A DNA stretch of 64,000 nt, from NCBI RefSeq assembly GCF_020991365.1, contig NZ_JAJLRA010000003.1, forward strand, positions 372,001 through 436,000, read 5' to 3'. Of this stretch, positions 17,111 to 26,223 are shown piece by piece (positions within the stretch are counted from its first letter, which is position 1; each line of letters opens with the position of its first letter). The position numbers were made by a program, and so were the translations under genes. This stretch comes from Streptacidiphilus sp. ASG 303. Lineage in GTDB: Bacteria; Actinomycetota; Actinomycetes; Streptomycetales; Streptomycetaceae. A model generated the notes under the pieces. The model worked only from the letters and a program-made list of their open reading frames with translations. It searched no databases and had not been told where the DNA came from.

Positions 17111-19627
17111 TCACCGCTGCTCGTCGGGGATGGCCGTGCCGTACACCGAGTCCAGGGCGTAGACGCAGCGGTCCTTGCTGCCGACGAAGACCCGGCCGCC
17201 GGCCGCCACCGGCGAGCCGGTGATCTCGCCCTTGGTGCCCAGCTCCCAGCGCAGCCGCCCGGTGGCGAGGTCGACGGTGTGCAGCGACCGGTCGCGGCTG
17301 CCGATGTGCACCAGCCCGCCGGAGACCGCCGGGGAGCCCACCACCTCGCCGCGCGCGGCGTACCGCCACAGCTCGCGGCCGCCGGCCGTGTCGAAGGCGA
17401 AGACCGTGTCGCCGCTCGCGAGCAGCACCGAGCCGTCCGCCACCACGACCGGCTCGGCGCCCTGCCGGCTGGCGGTGCGGCCGCGCCAGCGGGGGCGGCC
17501 GCTGGTGGCGTCCAGCGCGTAGAGGGTGCCGAGGTAGTCGGCGACGTACACGCCGGGGGCGGTGCGGGTGCCGCCCGCCGGGCCCGCCGCGGGCGGGTCG
17601 AGCGCCGGCGGGGTGAAGAGCACCACCGGCGCCTCGAAGCGCCAGTGCTCCCGGCCGGTGGCGGCGTCCAGCGCCAGCACCCGGGTGCCCGCGGTCACGT
17701 ACAGGGTGCCCTCGCGCTCCACCGGCCGCGCCGGCACGTCCTCGCCGACCGGGACGGTCCAGCGGATCCGGCCGGTCCGCAGGTCGGCGGCGCGCAGCAG
17801 GCCGCCGCCGTAGTAGTGGACGGAGCCGCCGACCAGGGCCGGGCCGGACTGCGGGGTCTCGTAGTCCTGCTGGGCGTCGCCGGCCCGCCACAGCTCGGTG
17901 CCGTCCGCCGCCGAGAGGACCTGCACGCCGCCGCCGCGGGTGCCCGCGCAGACGACGCCGTCGGCCGCGTCCAGGGAGTAGATCCAGCCGTCGAGGGCGG
18001 AGCGCCACCGCTCGGCGCCGCCGGCGGCGTCCAGGGTGTGGAGGTTCGGGCCGTCGGCGGCGTGGACCCGGCCGTCGGCCACGGCCGTCGCCCAGGCCAC
18101 GTCGCGGGTCTTGAAACGGCGCTGGCCGGTGGCGATGTCCAGGGCGTGCACCTCGAAGCTGGACACGAAGAGGACGCCGTCGGCGACGACCGGGGTGCCC
18201 CACACGTCGTTGGACATCCGGAACCGCCAGGGCCGCCACGGGCCGGCGGGCACCGGCTGCCGGGGGGCGCCGGACCCGGCGGCCCGCGGCCCGGGCGCGA
18301 AGGGACCCGGGGCGGCCGGGCCCTGCGCGGACGGGGCGGAGGCGGCCGGGGCGGCCGGGAGCCGGCCCGGGGGGCGCACCCACCCGGTGGCCGGGGAGGC
18401 GGGGGGAACCGCCACGAGGCCGGTCTCGGCCCTGGGACCGGGCCCTATCGGGACCGAGGCGCCGGCGAGGCGCACCTCGCCGCCGCCGTCCTCGGGGGCG
18501 GGGCCGCCGCGGTGCCGCGCGCCGCCGTGCGGCCCGGCCGACCGCGGGTCGGGCAGGTCCGGCGGGGCCGCGCCGTGGCGTGCCGGAGAGGCCGGGGCCG
18601 GGAAGGCGCGGTCGGGGTGTGCGGGCGCGGGGGACGGGGGCTCGGTCGGCGCGGGGGGAACGGGGGGCACGGCGGGCGGCTGCGCCCGCGGTGCCTGCGG
18701 CTGCGGCAGGGCCCGGGGCGGGGCGGTGGCGCGCCGGGACCGCTTGCGCTCGATCAGCTCGATGGCCGGCTGCGGCAGCCACTCCCCCGCGTCCCCGTCG
18801 CCGCCGCCGTCGCCCCGGGCGAAGAGGTGCGGGGCCAGTTCGGCCTGGATCTCCGCCGGGGTGAGCCGCCGCTCCGGCGCCGGGCGCATGCAGGACCGCA
18901 CCAGCGGCACCAGGTCCTCCGGCAGGCCGGAGAGGTCCGGCTCCTCCCGGAGCAGCATGAAGACGGTCTCCACCGGGTTGGCCCCCCGGTAGGGCGGGTG
19001 GCCGGTGGCTGCGTACACCAGCAGCGAGCCCAGGGAGAAGACGTCGCTGGCGCCGGTGACGCTGCGGCTGTCCCGGGCCTGCTCGGGCGACATGTAGGCG
19101 GGCGTGCCGACGGCGACGTTGGTCATGGTGAGCCGGGTGTGCGAGACGCCGGCGGCGATGCCGAAGTCGATGACCCGGGGGCCGTCCTCGACGACCAGGA
19201 CGTTCGACGGCTTGAGGTCGCGGTGGACCAGTCCGGCGGCGTGGATCGACTGCAGCGCCTCCGCGATGCCCGCCGCCAGCCAGCGGACCGCCTCGACCGG
19301 CAGCGGGCCGCACTCGCCCACCAGGTCCTCCAGCGACGGCGCCGGGACGTAGGCCGTGGCCAGCCACGGCACGGGGGCGTCGGCGTCGGCGTCGACCACG
19401 GCGGCGGTGTAGAACCCGCTGACCGTCTTGGCCGCCGAGATCTCGCGGCTGAAGCGGACCCGGAAGAGCTCGTCCTCGGCGAGTTCGGCGCGCACGGTCT
19501 TGATGGCCACCCGCCGCCCCGACGCGGACCGCGCCAGGTACACGAGCCCCATCCCGCCCGCGCCGAGGCGTCCCAGCACCTCGAAGGGCCCGATCCGCCT
19601 CGGATCGTGCGCCGTCAGCTGGTCCAC
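17111..19627 (-). CDS. Serine/threonine protein kinase with PQQ-type beta-propeller
   Basis: An 838-aa protein. The Hanks-type kinase domain (about 12-270) has the Gly loop GRLGAGGMGLVYLA (18-31), the AIKTV lysine, HRDLKPSNVLV near 133, and DFG near 153. A Pro/Ala-rich linker (about 280-460) leads to a C-terminal propeller (about 470-838) of repeated W-x-P-V-V-A-D-G and ALDAATG blades of the PQQ-binding-like class. No membrane helix is visible, so it is probably cytoplasmic or peripheral. GTG 19627 is preferred over ATG 19696: GGAGGTGGCGGAGGA stands directly before it, and the longer N-terminus has A/T-rich third positions. The propeller may sense a ligand or bind a partner. The substrate is unknown. 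Confidence 0.92.
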   Translation of the reverse strand: MDQLTAHDPRRIGPFEVLGRLGAGGMGLVYLARSASGRRVAIKTVRAELAEDELFRVRFSREISAAKTVSGFYTAAVVDADADAPVPWLATAYVPAPSLEDLVGECGPLPVEAVRWLAAGIAEALQSIHAAGLVHRDLKPSNVLVVEDGPRVIDFGIAAGVSHTRLTMTNVAVGTPAYMSPEQARDSRSVTGASDVFSLGSLLVYAATGHPPYRGANPVETVFMLLREEPDLSGLPEDLVPLVRSCMRPAPERRLTPAEIQAELAPHLFARGDGGGDGDAGEWLPQPAIELIERKRSRRATAPPRALPQPQAPRAQPPAVPPVPPAPTEPPSPAPAHPDRAFPAPASPARHGAAPPDLPDPRSAGPHGGARHRGGPAPEDGGGEVRLAGASVPIGPGPRAETGLVAVPPASPATGWVRPPGRLPAAPAASAPSAQGPAAPGPFAPGPRAAGSGAPRQPVPAGPWRPWRFRMSNDVWGTPVVADGVLFVSSFEVHALDIATGQRRFKTRDVAWATAVADGRVHAADGPNLHTLDAAGGAERWRSALDGWIYSLDAADGVVCAGTRGGGVQVLSAADGTELWRAGDAQQDYETPQSGPALVGGSVHYYGGGLLRAADLRTGRIRWTVPVGEDVPARPVEREGTLYVTAGTRVLALDAATGREHWRFEAPVVLFTPPALDPPAAGPAGGTRTAPGVYVADYLGTLYALDATSGRPRWRGRTASRQGAEPVVVADGSVLLASGDTVFAFDTAGGRELWRYAARGEVVGSPAVSGGLVHIGSRDRSLHTVDLATGRLRWELGTKGEITGSPVAAGGRVFVGSKDRCVYALDSVYGTAIPDEQR

Positions 19628-20142
19628 TCCTCCGCCACCTCCCCGCTCTGCCGCCCCGCGGCGCGTCGCCGCGAGGGGGGTCGTCCGATTCTCCATGGCC
19701 GACCCGCCGAACGGCCAACCAGGTACGGCGGGCCGGTCCGCCGCCGCGGGCGGACCGGGCTCCCGCGGTCCCTGCTCAGAGGACTGACGTGCAGGACGCC
19801 GCCGCGGTTCGCCCGGTCCGGCGGCGGGACCGCGCGGCGGGGCCGGCGGACCCGGAAAGCCCGATTGCCCCTAACGGAGCAGTCACAACTCCATTACGGC
19901 CGGGAGACCGGATTCGAAGCCGCGGGCGAATGCATACCGGACCGCGGTATCCGACTGCCGCCGAATTGTCCGTCAGCGCCCGGCCGCGAAGTCCTGACCT
20001 GGCCGAGAAACGGTCCGTAACGAAACTCCCGGGCCACTCCGGCAGGGCATCCGGTCATTCTCCGCGCCTCCCCGGCGACACTGCGCCACCCCCGGTCGGA
20101 GTATTCGTCACATTGCCGAATCGCGCTCTGATCTTGCGCGGG
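19628..20142. other. Gene-free divergent region
   Basis: About 515 nt between the kinase and the tetR gene. From about 19850 to 20140 it is less GC-rich than its surroundings (for example CTAACGGAGCAGTCACAACT), as expected of a promoter or operator zone. I see no tRNA, no perfect long dyad and no supported ORF. Confidence 0.5.
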
Positions 20143-20148
20143 TAAGCT
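20143..20148 (+). promoter_or_regulatory. -10 hexamer of a leaderless tetR promoter
   Basis: TAAGCT ends 6 nt before ATG 20155, the same spacing as galE, serC and marR in this window. No Shine-Dalgarno precedes the ATG. TTGCCG at 20113 is too far upstream (24 nt) to be a good -35. Confidence 0.45.
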
Positions 20149-20154
20149 GACGGC

Positions 20155-20802
20155 ATGACAGGACAAGTTCGCACCGTCGACGGCCGCGTCGCCGGGCGAC
20201 GCGGACAGGCCACTCGGCAGAAGCTGCTCGACTGCCTCCGCGAGATGCTCAGCACGTCGCCGTACCGGGACGTCAAGGTCATCGACGTCGCCCGGATGGC
20301 GGGTACCTCCCCCGCAACGTTCTACCAGTACTTCCCCGACGTCGAGGGCGCCGTCCTCGAGATCGCGGAGGAAATGGCCAAGGACAGCCTCGGGCTCAAG
20401 GAGCTCGTGGCCGACAAATCCTGGGCGGGAAAAACCGGTCTGACCACCGCCGAGGGGCTGGTTGACGGCTTCCTCGGGTTCTGGCGCAAGAACGACGCCA
20501 TCCTCCGTGTGGTCACCCTCGGGGCGGCGGAAGGGGACAAGCGGTTCTTCAAGATCCGCATGAAGGTCCTCAACGCCGTGGCCGGCCCGCTCACCGACAC
20601 CCTCAAGGACATGCAGGCGAAGAACCGGTTCGACAAGTCGGCGAATGCCGGGGCGGTCGCCGGTTCGCTCATCACCCTGCTGGCCGCCGCGGCCGAGCAC
20701 CAGAAGGCATTCGACTCCTGGGGCGCCAAGGCCAAGGACCTCAAGCCCAACCTGGTGTCGCTGGTCTACCTCGGGGTGACCGGCAAGAAGCCGCCGAAGT
20801 AG
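20155..20802 (+). CDS. TetR-family transcriptional regulator
   Basis: A 215-aa repressor-type protein. The N-terminal HTH lies at residues 20-65 (ATRQKLLDCLREML, VIDVARMAGTSPATFYQYFPDVEGAVLEI), the TetR signature. The C-terminal ligand/dimer domain is all-helical. Unlike its neighbours it has a fairly Lys-rich C-terminus (GAKAKDLKP, TGKKPPK). ATG 20155 is the only sensible start and appears leaderless. It converges on a KAS III-like gene, and may control that gene or itself; no operator could be assigned. The family is certain; the ligand and targets are unknown. Confidence 0.93.
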   Translation: MTGQVRTVDGRVAGRRGQATRQKLLDCLREMLSTSPYRDVKVIDVARMAGTSPATFYQYFPDVEGAVLEIAEEMAKDSLGLKELVADKSWAGKTGLTTAEGLVDGFLGFWRKNDAILRVVTLGAAEGDKRFFKIRMKVLNAVAGPLTDTLKDMQAKNRFDKSANAGAVAGSLITLLAAAAEHQKAFDSWGAKAKDLKPNLVSLVYLGVTGKKPPK

Positions 20803-20953
20803 GGCTGCACCCGCATCACCGCACCGCAGCAGTACCCGCACCGCATCCACCGTGCGCGCACCCTCCCGGTCTCCTGTCCGGACCGGGGGCGGACGGAGGA
20901 CGCCGGCCGTGCCTCGGGGGAGGTGGGCCGGACGTCCGAAGCGCGCCCGCACC

Positions 20954-20986
20954 GGGGCGGTCCCGGCACACCGCCGGGGCCGCCCC
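20954..20986. terminator. Hairpin between convergent tetR and KAS III genes
   Basis: Outer arms GGGGCGG (20954-20960) and CCGCCCC (20980-20986) and inner arms CCCGGC (20962-20967) and GCCGGG (20973-20978) with a 5-nt loop. A one-base mismatch separates the two stem parts. Confidence 0.55.
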
Positions 20987-21078
20987 GTGGCGCGGCGGGG
21001 CCGCGCACCGGCCCGCACCCGACGCCCCGCCGGGGCCGGCCGGGGCCGGCGGAATCGCCGGGGCGGACCGGCGGCCCG

Positions 21079-22023
21079 TCAGGGGCAGCGCACGACCTGG
21101 CCCGCGTACGCCAGTCCGCCGCCGAAGCCGAAGAGCAGCACCGGCGCGCCGGAGGGCAGCTCGCCCCGCTCGACCAGCTTGCTGAGCGCCAGCGGGATGG
21201 AGGCGGCCGAGGTGTTGCCCGAGTCGACCACGTCCCGGGCCACCACGGCGTCCCGCACGCCCAGCCGGGCCGCGATCGCGTCGATGATCCGCAGGTTGGC
21301 CTGGTGCGGGACGAAGCCCGCCAGCTCCGAGGGGTCCACCCCGGCCCGCTCGCAGGCCTCACGGGCGATCGGGGCCAGCTGCGTGGTCGCCCAGCGGAAG
21401 ACCGTCTGGCCCTGCTGGCTGATGCGGGGCTCCCAGCCGGTGATGGCCACCGCGTCGCCCTTGTCCGGCGCCGAGCCCCACACCACCGGCCCGACGCCGG
21501 GCTCCACGCCCTCGGGCACGGCCTCCAGCACGGCGGCGCCCGCCCCGTCCCCGAAGATCACGCAGGTGGTCCGGTCGGTCCAGTCCACCGTGTCGGACAT
21601 CCGCTCGGCCCCGATCACCAGGGCGCGGCGGGCCGCGCCGGCCCGCAGCGCGTGGTCGGCGGTGGCCAGGGCGTAGGAGAAGCCGGAGCACGCCGTGTTG
21701 ATGTCGTACGCCGCCGGGGCGGGGATGCCCAACCGGGCCGCGACCGCGGCGGCGGTGCTGGGACTGCGCTCGACGGCGGTGCAGGTGGCCACGGCGACCA
21801 GGTCGATCTCGGCGGGCTGCAGGCCGCTGCCGGCGACGGCCTTCCAGGCGGCCTGCTCGGCGAGGTCGACCAGGGTCTCGTCCTCGGCGACGTGCCGGGT
21901 GCGGATGCCCACCCGGCTGCGGATCCACTCGTCGTCGGTGTCGACCATGCGCGCCAGGTCGTCGTTGGTGAGGACCCTGGGCGGCTGGTGGTGGCCGAGT
22001 GCCACGATGCGCGATCCGGTCAT
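21079..22023 (-). CDS. Beta-ketoacyl-ACP synthase III-like (FabH family) enzyme
   Basis: A 314-aa thiolase-fold condensing enzyme of KAS III size. The catalytic triad is visible: Cys near 112 in NTACSGFSYAL, His near 240 in PHQANLRI, and Asn near 270 in SGNTSAASIP. The C-terminal GFGGGLAYAG loop is typical. FabH enzymes condense an acyl-CoA starter with malonyl-ACP; paralogues outside fab operons often make special starters or act in secondary metabolism. ATG 22023 was chosen rather than an upstream TTG. No other fatty-acid gene is nearby. Faces the TetR gene across a terminator hairpin. Function beyond the family is unknown. Confidence 0.93.
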   Translation of the reverse strand: MTGSRIVALGHHQPPRVLTNDDLARMVDTDDEWIRSRVGIRTRHVAEDETLVDLAEQAAWKAVAGSGLQPAEIDLVAVATCTAVERSPSTAAAVAARLGIPAPAAYDINTACSGFSYALATADHALRAGAARRALVIGAERMSDTVDWTDRTTCVIFGDGAGAAVLEAVPEGVEPGVGPVVWGSAPDKGDAVAITGWEPRISQQGQTVFRWATTQLAPIAREACERAGVDPSELAGFVPHQANLRIIDAIAARLGVRDAVVARDVVDSGNTSAASIPLALSKLVERGELPSGAPVLLFGFGGGLAYAGQVVRCP

Positions 22024-22139
22024 GCCACCACTCAACCCGTTACCGGCGGGTCACTCGGTGGCGCCCCGGGACAGGATCGGGCGGCGGATGCTGTAGCTCC
22101 CTGACAAGGGTCGGCCGGGCCTCCGGGGCGGACACCGGG

Positions 22140-23051
22140 TCAGGCGGCGAGGGAGCCGCGGTCGCCCATCACGATCACCGGGTGGGCCGCCGGGTCCAGG
22201 GCCCGCAGCAGCGCCACCATGTCGCCCTCCGCCAGGGAGACGCAGGCGTGGGTCGGACCGCCGTGGTCGACGTGCACCCAGATGCCGCCGCCCCGGGCGG
22301 CCCCGAGCGGCTTGGTGCCGTCCAGGGGCGAGGTGCCGGCCTTCCGGTTGTAGTCGATGGCCACGACGTAGTCGAAGGAGCCCTCGAGGTTCTCGCCCTC
22401 GAAGCCCTTGCCGCTGATGGTGAAGCTGGGGTCCCGGTGGTACGGGAGCCTGGACCCCGGATCGGCCTTCAGTCCGCCGGCGTCGCTGAGCGGGTAGACG
22501 CCGATCGGGCTGCGCAGGTCGTCCAGGTGGTGGTCGTCCGTCCAGCCCTTGAGCGCGTTGTGGGCCCGCCAGGAGGCGCCGGCCTTCCAGCGTCCGTCGG
22601 CGGTGCGGGTCCAGAGGGTGGCGGTGGAGTCGGAGGAGTCGCGGCCCTCGCCGGAGACCAGCAGCACCTGCGCGGTGCGGGCGGGGATCCGCGCCCGGAA
22701 GCGCGGTCCGACGCCGGGCAGTTCGTCGGCCATGCCGTCGGAGCGGTCGGAGCGGTCGGCGGCGGGCGAGGAGGTGTGGCCCTCGTCCAGCGGGCCGCTC
22801 TGGGCGCGGGCCGCGGTGGTGGCGTCGCCGGCGTGCTCGGGGGAGAGCGAGGCCGCCACGCTCGTGAGCGCGCCCTGCGGGCCGAAGGCCATCCAGCCGC
22901 CGGCCGCCGCGAGGAGCAGCGCCGTGGTGCCCGCCGCGGCCGCGGCCGCGCGGCCGCGCGCGGGCCTGCGGCGCTCCCCGCGGTGGCGGGGACGCCGGCC
23001 GGGCTCGGGCCGGGACTCGGGCAGATCGGCGGTGCGCTCGGTGCGGGACAT
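22140..23051 (-). CDS. L,D-transpeptidase (YkuD-type) membrane protein
   Basis: A 303-aa protein. A basic cytoplasmic stretch, one membrane helix near residues 38-58 and a Ser/Asp-rich stalk precede a YkuD catalytic domain (about 150-303). The active-site segment is WVHVDHGGPTHACVSL, with the nucleophilic Cys near residue 270. The usual S-H-G-C-x-R is here T-H-A-C-V-S, a variant I associate with actinobacterial members. Such enzymes make 3-3 peptidoglycan cross-links or attach proteins outside the membrane. ATG 23051 has GGGAGGAT upstream. A promoter is predicted at 23114-23143. Confidence 0.85.
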   Translation of the reverse strand: MSRTERTADLPESRPEPGRRPRHRGERRRPARGRAAAAAAGTTALLLAAAGGWMAFGPQGALTSVAASLSPEHAGDATTAARAQSGPLDEGHTSSPAADRSDRSDGMADELPGVGPRFRARIPARTAQVLLVSGEGRDSSDSTATLWTRTADGRWKAGASWRAHNALKGWTDDHHLDDLRSPIGVYPLSDAGGLKADPGSRLPYHRDPSFTISGKGFEGENLEGSFDYVVAIDYNRKAGTSPLDGTKPLGAARGGGIWVHVDHGGPTHACVSLAEGDMVALLRALDPAAHPVIVMGDRGSLAA

Positions 23052-23113
23052 GGGTGCGATCCTCCCAAAAGCCCGGGTCGCTCCCGGTACCGGGGTGCGT
23101 GTTGCAGTGTGTG

Positions 23114-23143
23114 AGCCTACGCACAGCAGGCCCCCCTGGTTCA
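23114..23143 (-). promoter_or_regulatory. Candidate promoter of the L,D-transpeptidase gene
   Basis: Reading the minus strand, TGAACC (23143-23138), an 18-nt spacer and TAGGCT (23119-23114), giving a leader of about 55 nt before ATG 23051. The -35 match is moderate. Confidence 0.4.
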
Positions 23144-23831
23144 GCGCGCACGTACCCCCGGAACTCCGGTGCAAGCGGGCGGGCGCGGCATCGCCGGTCC
23201 CGGTCGGCCCCTCCCACCAGCACCGACGGGCGGGGCGCGGTAAACCCGGCCGTGCGGCGCGTTCACCCCGTCGGCGGGCGTGCACGCAGGGCTCCACGCC
23301 GGTCGGCGGCTCCCGGATTCCCGGCCCGGGCGCGCGGGGAGACGGTCCGTCGGATCCGTCACGGGTGCGGCGGCCCGCCCGGACCGGCCGGGGACGGCCG
23401 TGGCGGCAGGCGCGCCGCGGCCGCGGGCGGCGGGTACGGGACGGGTTCCGGCCGGGCCGGCGGCGGTCGTCCGGCCGACCGCGACGAGGCCGGCGGGCAG
23501 CCGGCACGGGCGGCGGGGGCGGGTAGCGGCGCGGGCAGGTCGCGGCGGGCGACGACCGGGTGGCGGGGCGCCCTGCGCGCCCGCAGGGGCACGGCGCTCC
23601 GCCACCCGACCGCGACGCCCGGGCCCTGTCCGGCGCCGCGTGATCCGCACTCGCCGAGGAGGCTCCTCCCGGTGGCCACCGGGGGCTTCCGCCTCGACGT
23701 CCCCTCGCAACGGACCGCTGCACCCAAGGGTGATCAGACAGACACGCGCCGTCAATGCCTTGTCCGAAACTCGGAAGGGTTGCCGTGCATTTCAGCCGTC
23801 CTCGACCCCCGGACCGTCCGGAAACCGACGG
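23144..23831. other. Gene-free region
   Basis: About 690 nt with no convincing gene. Long open frames here on both strands are Arg/Pro/Gly-rich, lack start signals and have no G/C third-position bias. The stretch 23720-23800 is less GC-rich and could hold a promoter or a small RNA, but I cannot support either. Confidence 0.45.
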
Positions 23832-25007
23832 TCACCCGGCCGTCGCGCGCTCCGCCCAGCGCTCGCCCATCAACCGTTGACCTGCGGCGTCGGGGTGCAG
23901 CCCGTCGGGCATGCGTCCCGCGGCGGCGTCCTCGGCGCCGAACAGTTCCCGCCCGTCCAGATATGCCAGCCGCCCGTCCCCGCGGCGGCGGCGCACCGCG
24001 ACCACGTCCTCGAGCACCCCCCTGATGTGACGGAGCGTCATGTCCCCGCTGATGCGCCGTCGCACGCCGTCGGGCGTCTCGTACCAGCTGTCGGGCGTGT
24101 CCTCGCGCAGCTCCCCGCCGTACACGGGCGAGACCACCGTGACCGGCACGTCCGGCCGCCGGTCGCGGACGGCGGCGAGGAAGCCGTGCAGGGCCGGGCC
24201 CAGCGTGCGGTCGCGCAGCGCCGCCGAGTTGTGGACGTTGATGCCCACCTCGAGGGTGATGCGGTCGGCGGGCAGCGCCGCGACCACGCGGGCCACCAGC
24301 GGGTCCAGGAGGCAGGAGCCCCCATAGCCGAGGTTGGTGAGCCGCAGGCCGAGGCGCCGGGCGGCGACCGCGGGCCAGCTGCCGGTCGCGGCGACGCCGT
24401 GGCCCTGGGTGATGCTGCTGCCGTACACGGTCCAGCGGGGACGGCGGTCCGGAGCCGGAGGGCGCAGCGGGCGGCCGTCGACGGCCCGCAGGGCGCGGAT
24501 CCGCACGCCCGGCAGCACGGGGAGCCAGACCTCGACCTGCTTCTCCCCCGGCGGCAGGCCGGGCAGGTCGACGACGGCGTCGGCGAGGGGCTCGGCGGGG
24601 GCGGGCACCTCCCGCAGCGGCTCGCCGTCGACCACCAGCGCGTAGGGCGCGGGCACGGCGGGCGGCGGGGCGCCGGGCAGTGCCACCGGCTGGACGTGGA
24701 GCGCCAGGTGGCGCGCGTCGGTGGTGCAGCGCAGCCGCACGCCGCTGGGGCCCATGGCGGCGACGGCGAGCAGCGGGTGGTGGAGCTCCAGGTCCGCGTA
24801 CGGCAGGCGCCAGGGCTGCACCCAGCCGTCCCCGCGCTCCAGGTCGACGGCGCCGTCGACGGCGGTCGCACCGTCGGCCAGGACGAACCCGCCGGGCGGG
24901 GCGTCGGGGCCGGGCGGGGCGGACGCATCGGGCGGGGCGGACGCGTCAATCGGCGCGGCGGGGCCGGGTGGGGAGGACGCCACGGAGGGCAGGGGGGCGC
25001 CGGTCAC
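23832..25007 (-). CDS. SGNH/GDSL-type hydrolase
   Basis: A 391-aa esterase/lipase-like protein. An Ala/Pro-rich N-terminus and a beta-sandwich domain (about 45-185) are followed by the SGNH fold: nucleophile block GSSITQG near 194, the GYGGSC glycine block, GINVHN asparagine near 245, and DGLHPDAAG near 364 with the Asp/His pair. These enzymes cut ester bonds such as acetyl groups on sugars. No clear signal peptide is present. The start is GTG 25007, overlapping the stop of the ATPase gene 25004-25459 by 4 nt (GTGA), so the two genes are coupled. The substrate is unknown. Confidence 0.88.
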   Translation of the reverse strand: MTGAPLPSVASSPPGPAAPIDASAPPDASAPPGPDAPPGGFVLADGATAVDGAVDLERGDGWVQPWRLPYADLELHHPLLAVAAMGPSGVRLRCTTDARHLALHVQPVALPGAPPPAVPAPYALVVDGEPLREVPAPAEPLADAVVDLPGLPPGEKQVEVWLPVLPGVRIRALRAVDGRPLRPPAPDRRPRWTVYGSSITQGHGVAATGSWPAVAARRLGLRLTNLGYGGSCLLDPLVARVVAALPADRITLEVGINVHNSAALRDRTLGPALHGFLAAVRDRRPDVPVTVVSPVYGGELREDTPDSWYETPDGVRRRISGDMTLRHIRGVLEDVVAVRRRRGDGRLAYLDGRELFGAEDAAAGRMPDGLHPDAAGQRLMGERWAERATAG

Positions 25008-25459
25008 ACCGCCAGGGCCCGCGGCCCGACGGCGGGCGCGGACTGCAGGGGCGGCTGCCGCCGGTCGATCTCGCACCAGACACGCTTCCCCGATCCGTCG
25101 GGGGCCCAACCCCACCGGTCGCAGAGGCAGTCGACCAGCTCCAGGCCGCGTCCGCCCACCGCGTCGTCCTCCGCGCGGCGGGGCTGCGGCGGCGCACCGC
25201 TGGCGTCGGCGACCTCGACGCGCACGGCGGGGGCCCCGGACTCGTCGCCGAGCGGGAAGAGCAGCCGCAGCACCGCGGGCGAACCGGTGTGCACGACCGC
25301 GTTGGTGACGAGTTCGGAGACGACGAGCACGAGGGTCTCGGCGAGCGCGGCGTCGGGGTCGAGGCCGCTGCCGCGCAGCCGTCCGCGGGCCCAGGCGCGC
25401 GCCCGGCCGACCTCCGCCGGATCCGGCTGCACCGCCGTCTGCAACTGAAGCACCTGCAC
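25004..25459 (-). CDS. RsbW-like ATP-binding regulatory protein
   Basis: A 151-aa protein with a GHKL (HATPase_c) fold like anti-sigma factor kinases. The N-box is ELVTNAVVHT near residues 48-57; G-boxes are VEVADASGAPP and GGRGLELVDCL. Streptomycetes hold dozens of such small ATPases, which bind sigma or STAS partners or phosphorylate STAS serines. The start is GTG 25459; GTG 25453 is also possible and the Shine-Dalgarno is weak. It overlaps the SGNH hydrolase gene by 4 nt. The STAS protein 350 nt away on the same strand is an obvious candidate partner (inference). Confidence 0.9.
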   Translation of the reverse strand: MQVLQLQTAVQPDPAEVGRARAWARGRLRGSGLDPDAALAETLVLVVSELVTNAVVHTGSPAVLRLLFPLGDESGAPAVRVEVADASGAPPQPRRAEDDAVGGRGLELVDCLCDRWGWAPDGSGKRVWCEIDRRQPPLQSAPAVGPRALAV

Positions 25460-25812
25460 CGCTCACACCACCCGTAGTCGCGGGCCGTCACGCCGTCCTC
25501 GGCACGGTTCGCCCAAGAATGATCCGCCGAGACAGGGGCAGCAAGCGCTTCGGGCATATTCCGGCGGCCAGGGTGCAGGACGGTGCATACTGTCCCCCGC
25601 CGCTTCCCCGGGGACGGCCCCGGCCGCACGTGGGACGAGCGTAACGAAGCGGGGTGCGCCGCCCGGGCCGCGGCGGCGCGGCGGCGGCGGGAACCACCCT
25701 TCCTACATATGTCCAGCCGCGGTCGAACGGCGGCGCCGCGCCGCGGGAGGCGCGGGGCGGCCGGCGGCCGCTGCGGGCCGCAGCGCGGGACCGGACGCCG
25801 GCGGACGCCCCG

Positions 25813-26223
25813 TCAGGCGGAGAGCGGCACCGCGCCCTGCCCGGCCCGGCCGCCGCCGCTCCCGGGCGGCGCGGCCACCGCGGAGTCCGCGTCCGGGTGG
25901 ATGTCGAAGAGCCGCCGCACGCCGAGGGCGTTGAAGACCCGCTGGACCCGGCTCTCGCGGCCGTCCTCGTACCGGCCGGGGATGGCCAGCCGCAGCTCGC
26001 CCGCGCAGGAGCGCATCAGGCGGCGGGCCGCGATCAGCACCCCCACCCCGCTGGAGTCGCAGAACTGCACCTCGGAGAGGTCCAGGACCAGCCGGCGGCG
26101 CCCCTCGGCGACCGCCTCGTGGACCCGCGTCCGCACGGTGGCCGCGGAGACGAGGTCGATCTCCCCCGCGACCCGCAGCACGGTCCAGCCGTCACGCTCC
26201 TCCGAGGTCACTGCCAGCACCAC
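25813..26223 (-). CDS. STAS-domain anti-sigma factor antagonist
   Basis: A 136-aa protein whose first 105 residues form a SpoIIAA-like STAS domain (GWTVLRVAGEIDLVSAATV; LVLDLSEVQFCDSSGVGVLI). The DSSG serine near residue 59 is the usual phosphorylation site that turns binding to anti-sigma factors on or off. The C-terminal 25 residues are a Gly/Pro-rich tail. The start is GTG 26223 or the adjacent GTG 26220, after AGGGG. It lies upstream of the ATPase gene on the same strand and diverges from an ECF sigma gene. The three could form a partner-switching module, but such modules normally act on sigma-B-type factors, not ECF. Confidence 0.9.
   Translation of the reverse strand: MVLAVTSEERDGWTVLRVAGEIDLVSAATVRTRVHEAVAEGRRRLVLDLSEVQFCDSSGVGVLIAARRLMRSCAGELRLAIPGRYEDGRESRVQRVFNALGVRRLFDIHPDADSAVAAPPGSGGGRAGQGAVPLSA

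Noticed and set aside
19905-19925. tRNA T-loop-like GATTCGAA
   Set aside because: No pairing stems, no anticodon arm and no acceptor stem around it.
23141-23755. 204-codon minus-strand open frame in the 23144-23831 gap
   Set aside because: Arg/Pro/Ala-rich without start signal, codon bias or recognisable motif.
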